Shown in pieces: positions 62,291-64,000 of a DNA stretch of 64,000 nucleotides (its first letter is position 1; every line of letters begins with the position of its first letter). The stretch lies in assembly GCA_035492775.1 (NCBI GenBank), contig DATJIW010000103.1:37675-101674 (forward strand), written 5' to 3'. The position numbers and the translations under genes were made by a program. This DNA comes from DATJFQ01 sp035492775. Its GTDB lineage: Bacteria; Acidobacteriota; Vicinamibacteria; Vicinamibacterales; 2-12-FULL-66-21. Under the pieces are notes generated by a model, which saw only the letters and a list, made by a program, of their open reading frames with translations, was not told where the DNA came from and did not search any database.

Positions 62291-63868
62291 ATGTCGAGCC
62301 GCAAGATTTCGCTGTTCTATGTCGTGTTGATCGCGCTCGCGTCGATGGCCGTGACGGCGGTCATTACATCCAAGATGGATCTGACGCCAGTCTCATCCGC
62401 CCAGACCGTGGCGGTCCCCTCGACCAACAGCGCGCCGCTGACCGGCGCGATCGACGCGACGACCTTCCGGAACATCGCAAAGGTCACCGCTCCCGCGGTC
62501 GTCAACATCCAGACGCTGGGGCACGCACGCGGGCGCGATCTGACCGAATATTTCGGCGGCCAGGGCGACGATCTGCTGCGCCGCTTCTTTGGCGGCGGTG
62601 ACGATCAGGCGCCGCGCGGCGGCGGAGGCGGCCGCTCGGGCCGCGGCCAGCAGCGCAATCAGGCGCCGGAGATCTCCGGCGCCGGCACGGGTTTCATCGT
62701 CGACAAGACCGGCTTCATTCTGACGAACAATCACGTGGTCGAAGACGCCGACGACATCCGGGTCAGCCTCTACGGCGCCGAGCGCGGCGAAACCTATGCC
62801 GCCAAAGTCATCGGCCGCGACGTCCTGACGGACTGCGCGCTCATCCAGATGACAGAGCTGCCGAAACAGCCGCTCACCGAGGTGCACTTCGGTGATTCGG
62901 ATCAGATGCAGCCCGGCGACTGGGTCATGGCCATCGGCAATCCGTTCGGCCTCGCCCACACGGTCAGCGTCGGGGTTATCAGCGGCACCCAGCGTCCGTT
63001 CGAAACCACGCAGCAGCGCTTTGCGCAGATGCTCCAGACGGACGCGGCGATCAACCCGGGCAATTCAGGCGGCCCGCTGCTCAACGTCCGCGGCGAGGTG
63101 GTCGGGATCAACACCGCGATCTACACCGATGCGGCCCGCCAGGGGAATATCGGCATCGGGTTCGCGATGCCGATCAACGTTGTCCGCGAGCTCCTGCCGC
63201 AGCTGCGCACGGGCAAAATCACCCGCGGCCGTATTGGCGTGGAAGTCTCCGCCATTCGGCGTGACGACATCGACGCCCTCGGCCTGAAGACCACGGACGG
63301 CGCGCTCGTCCGCAGCGTCAGCTCCGGTGGGGCGGCGGGCAAGGCGGGCATGAAGCCGGGCGACGTGATCGTGGCGTTCAACGGCAAGCCGGTGAAGAAG
63401 AACGACGACCTCGTGAGCATGGTCATGGCCACCAAGCCCGGGACGACGGTTCCGATTCGTGTGCGTCGGGGCACCAGCGAGCAGACCCTGAGCGTCACGG
63501 TAGACGAGCTCGACCTCGAAGCGGAATCGCAGCAGACGCGCAACCGTGACGACAACACCAACGAGCCGCAGAACGAGGCGACCGCGGGCTTCGGGATGTC
63601 GCTCAGCAACATCACGGCGGACGTTGCACGCCGGCTCCGTCTACAGGACAACACGCGTGGCGCGCTGGTCGTCGACGTCGATGCCAGCAGCCCGGCGGCG
63701 CGGGCGGGGCTGCAACCAGGTGACGTGATCATCGACGTCAATCGCCAGCCGGTGACCAATTCGGCGGAAGCGCAGCGCGAACTTGCCAAGGTCGCCTCGG
63801 GCCGGTCGGCCTCGCTGGTCGTGATTCACCAGGGCCAGGAGCGCTTCGTCATCATCAAGAAAGACTAG
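62291..63868 (+). CDS. Periplasmic DegP/HtrA-type serine protease, two PDZ domains
   Basis: A 525-residue Do-like protease/chaperone. An N-terminal hydrophobic segment (about 5-27) is an uncleaved anchor or signal. A Gly/Arg-rich loop (about 100-125) resembles the flexible LA loop. The triad is His148 (TNNHVVED), Asp181 (TDCALIQM) and Ser259 (PGNSGGPLLN). PDZ1 lies at about 300-390 and PDZ2 at about 430-525. It degrades or refolds misfolded envelope proteins, which fits a genome exporting so many large proteins. A GGGAG-like ribosome site is provided by the tail of the G-rich repeat. Confidence 0.95.
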   Translation: MSSRKISLFYVVLIALASMAVTAVITSKMDLTPVSSAQTVAVPSTNSAPLTGAIDATTFRNIAKVTAPAVVNIQTLGHARGRDLTEYFGGQGDDLLRRFFGGGDDQAPRGGGGGRSGRGQQRNQAPEISGAGTGFIVDKTGFILTNNHVVEDADDIRVSLYGAERGETYAAKVIGRDVLTDCALIQMTELPKQPLTEVHFGDSDQMQPGDWVMAIGNPFGLAHTVSVGVISGTQRPFETTQQRFAQMLQTDAAINPGNSGGPLLNVRGEVVGINTAIYTDAARQGNIGIGFAMPINVVRELLPQLRTGKITRGRIGVEVSAIRRDDIDALGLKTTDGALVRSVSSGGAAGKAGMKPGDVIVAFNGKPVKKNDDLVSMVMATKPGTTVPIRVRRGTSEQTLSVTVDELDLEAESQQTRNRDDNTNEPQNEATAGFGMSLSNITADVARRLRLQDNTRGALVVDVDASSPAARAGLQPGDVIIDVNRQPVTNSAEAQRELAKVASGRSASLVVIHQGQERFVIIKKD

Positions 63869-63878
63869 TTCCACCACG

Positions 63879-63916
63879 GTGGGTTGCGAGGGGACCGAGT
63901 TCCTCCGCAACCCGCC
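63879..63916 (+). terminator. Hairpin after the DegP gene
   Basis: GGTGGGTTGCGAGG (63879-63892) pairs with CCTCCGCAACCCGCC (63902-63916) with one bulged base and one G-U pair, 10 nt after the stop. No U-tract, but the placement fits a terminator. The remaining bases to 64000 show nothing recognisable. Confidence 0.5.
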
Positions 63917-64000
63917 ATCCCGTCCCATCCTTGCTCCCAGCACTCCTGCTGACGGCCGGCCACGCGACCCGGCTACGGCCCTTGTCTTTGGTCCGTGCCA

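Noticed and set aside
1..64000. CRISPR arrays, tRNA/rRNA genes, insertion sequences and integrases
   Set aside because: No regularly spaced direct repeats, no cloverleaf or rRNA-like segments, and no transposase or integrase motifs were found on either strand by reading; a dedicated scan was not possible.

Overview
The window is GC-rich chromosomal DNA from a free-living bacterium, most likely an Acidobacteriota of the Vicinamibacteria type. The evidence is the set of families: four long FtsX/MacB-type 'ADOP' permeases (two with a PadR regulator, all without an adjacent ATPase), a VWFA protein of the Acidobacterial TIGR03436 type, Ser/Thr kinases fused to TolB-like propellers, two very large BNR/sortilin-like secreted propellers, and many exported peptidases. 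No rRNA, tRNA, CRISPR array, phage or transposase was seen. Coding density is high, with many ATGA/GTGA overlaps.

Layout. 1-3.6 kb: truncated VWA membrane protein and a two-subunit Mo-hydroxylase (Fe-S subunit, Tat-exported Mo subunit). 3.7-6.7 kb: PadR + ADOP operon, followed directly by a decayed 3' end of a uridine kinase gene. 6.8-10 kb: a secreted unknown, a GT-C-like membrane protein, and a dUTPase overlapping a DNPH1-like nucleotide N-hydrolase. 10-15 kb: an orphan ADOP and a transmembrane Ser/Thr kinase. 15-21 kb: membrane dipeptidase (M19), RND pump and its periplasmic adaptor. 21-26 kb: an orphan ADOP convergent with an S9 peptidase. 26.4-30.5 kb: a four-gene ABC operon of AttEFGH type in which the lipocalin-like AttH domain carries an FtsX-like N-terminal helix. 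30.6-34.4 kb: DmpA-type P1 peptidase and a second two-subunit Mo-hydroxylase. 34.5-44.3 kb: two giant BNR proteins flanking an oppositely oriented PadR-ADOP pair. 44.4-51.7 kb: a six-gene minus-strand run (M14 peptidase, YitT, small membrane protein, GH27 alpha-galactosidase, AraC, VOC). 51.7-57.9 kb: RibD-like reductase, Ntn-type asparaginase, Ser/Thr dehydratase, alpha-glucan phosphorylase, zinc-ribbon protein and a small secreted protein. 58-60.9 kb: TIGR03436 VWA protein with a PrcB-Tic20-like fusion. 61-63.9 kb: M24 aminopeptidase and DegP-like protease.

Taken together this is a heterotroph investing in extracytoplasmic peptide and glycan processing, efflux/export and periplasmic redox chemistry. 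The least ordinary items are the permuted AttEFGH-like operon, the dut-DNPH1 pair, the PrcB/Tic20-like fusion, the uridine kinase relic, a dispersed G-rich intergenic repeat, and a recurring TAnnnT hexamer 5-8 nt before SD-less start codons that suggests leaderless mRNAs. No intergenic stretch exceeds about 200 bases.
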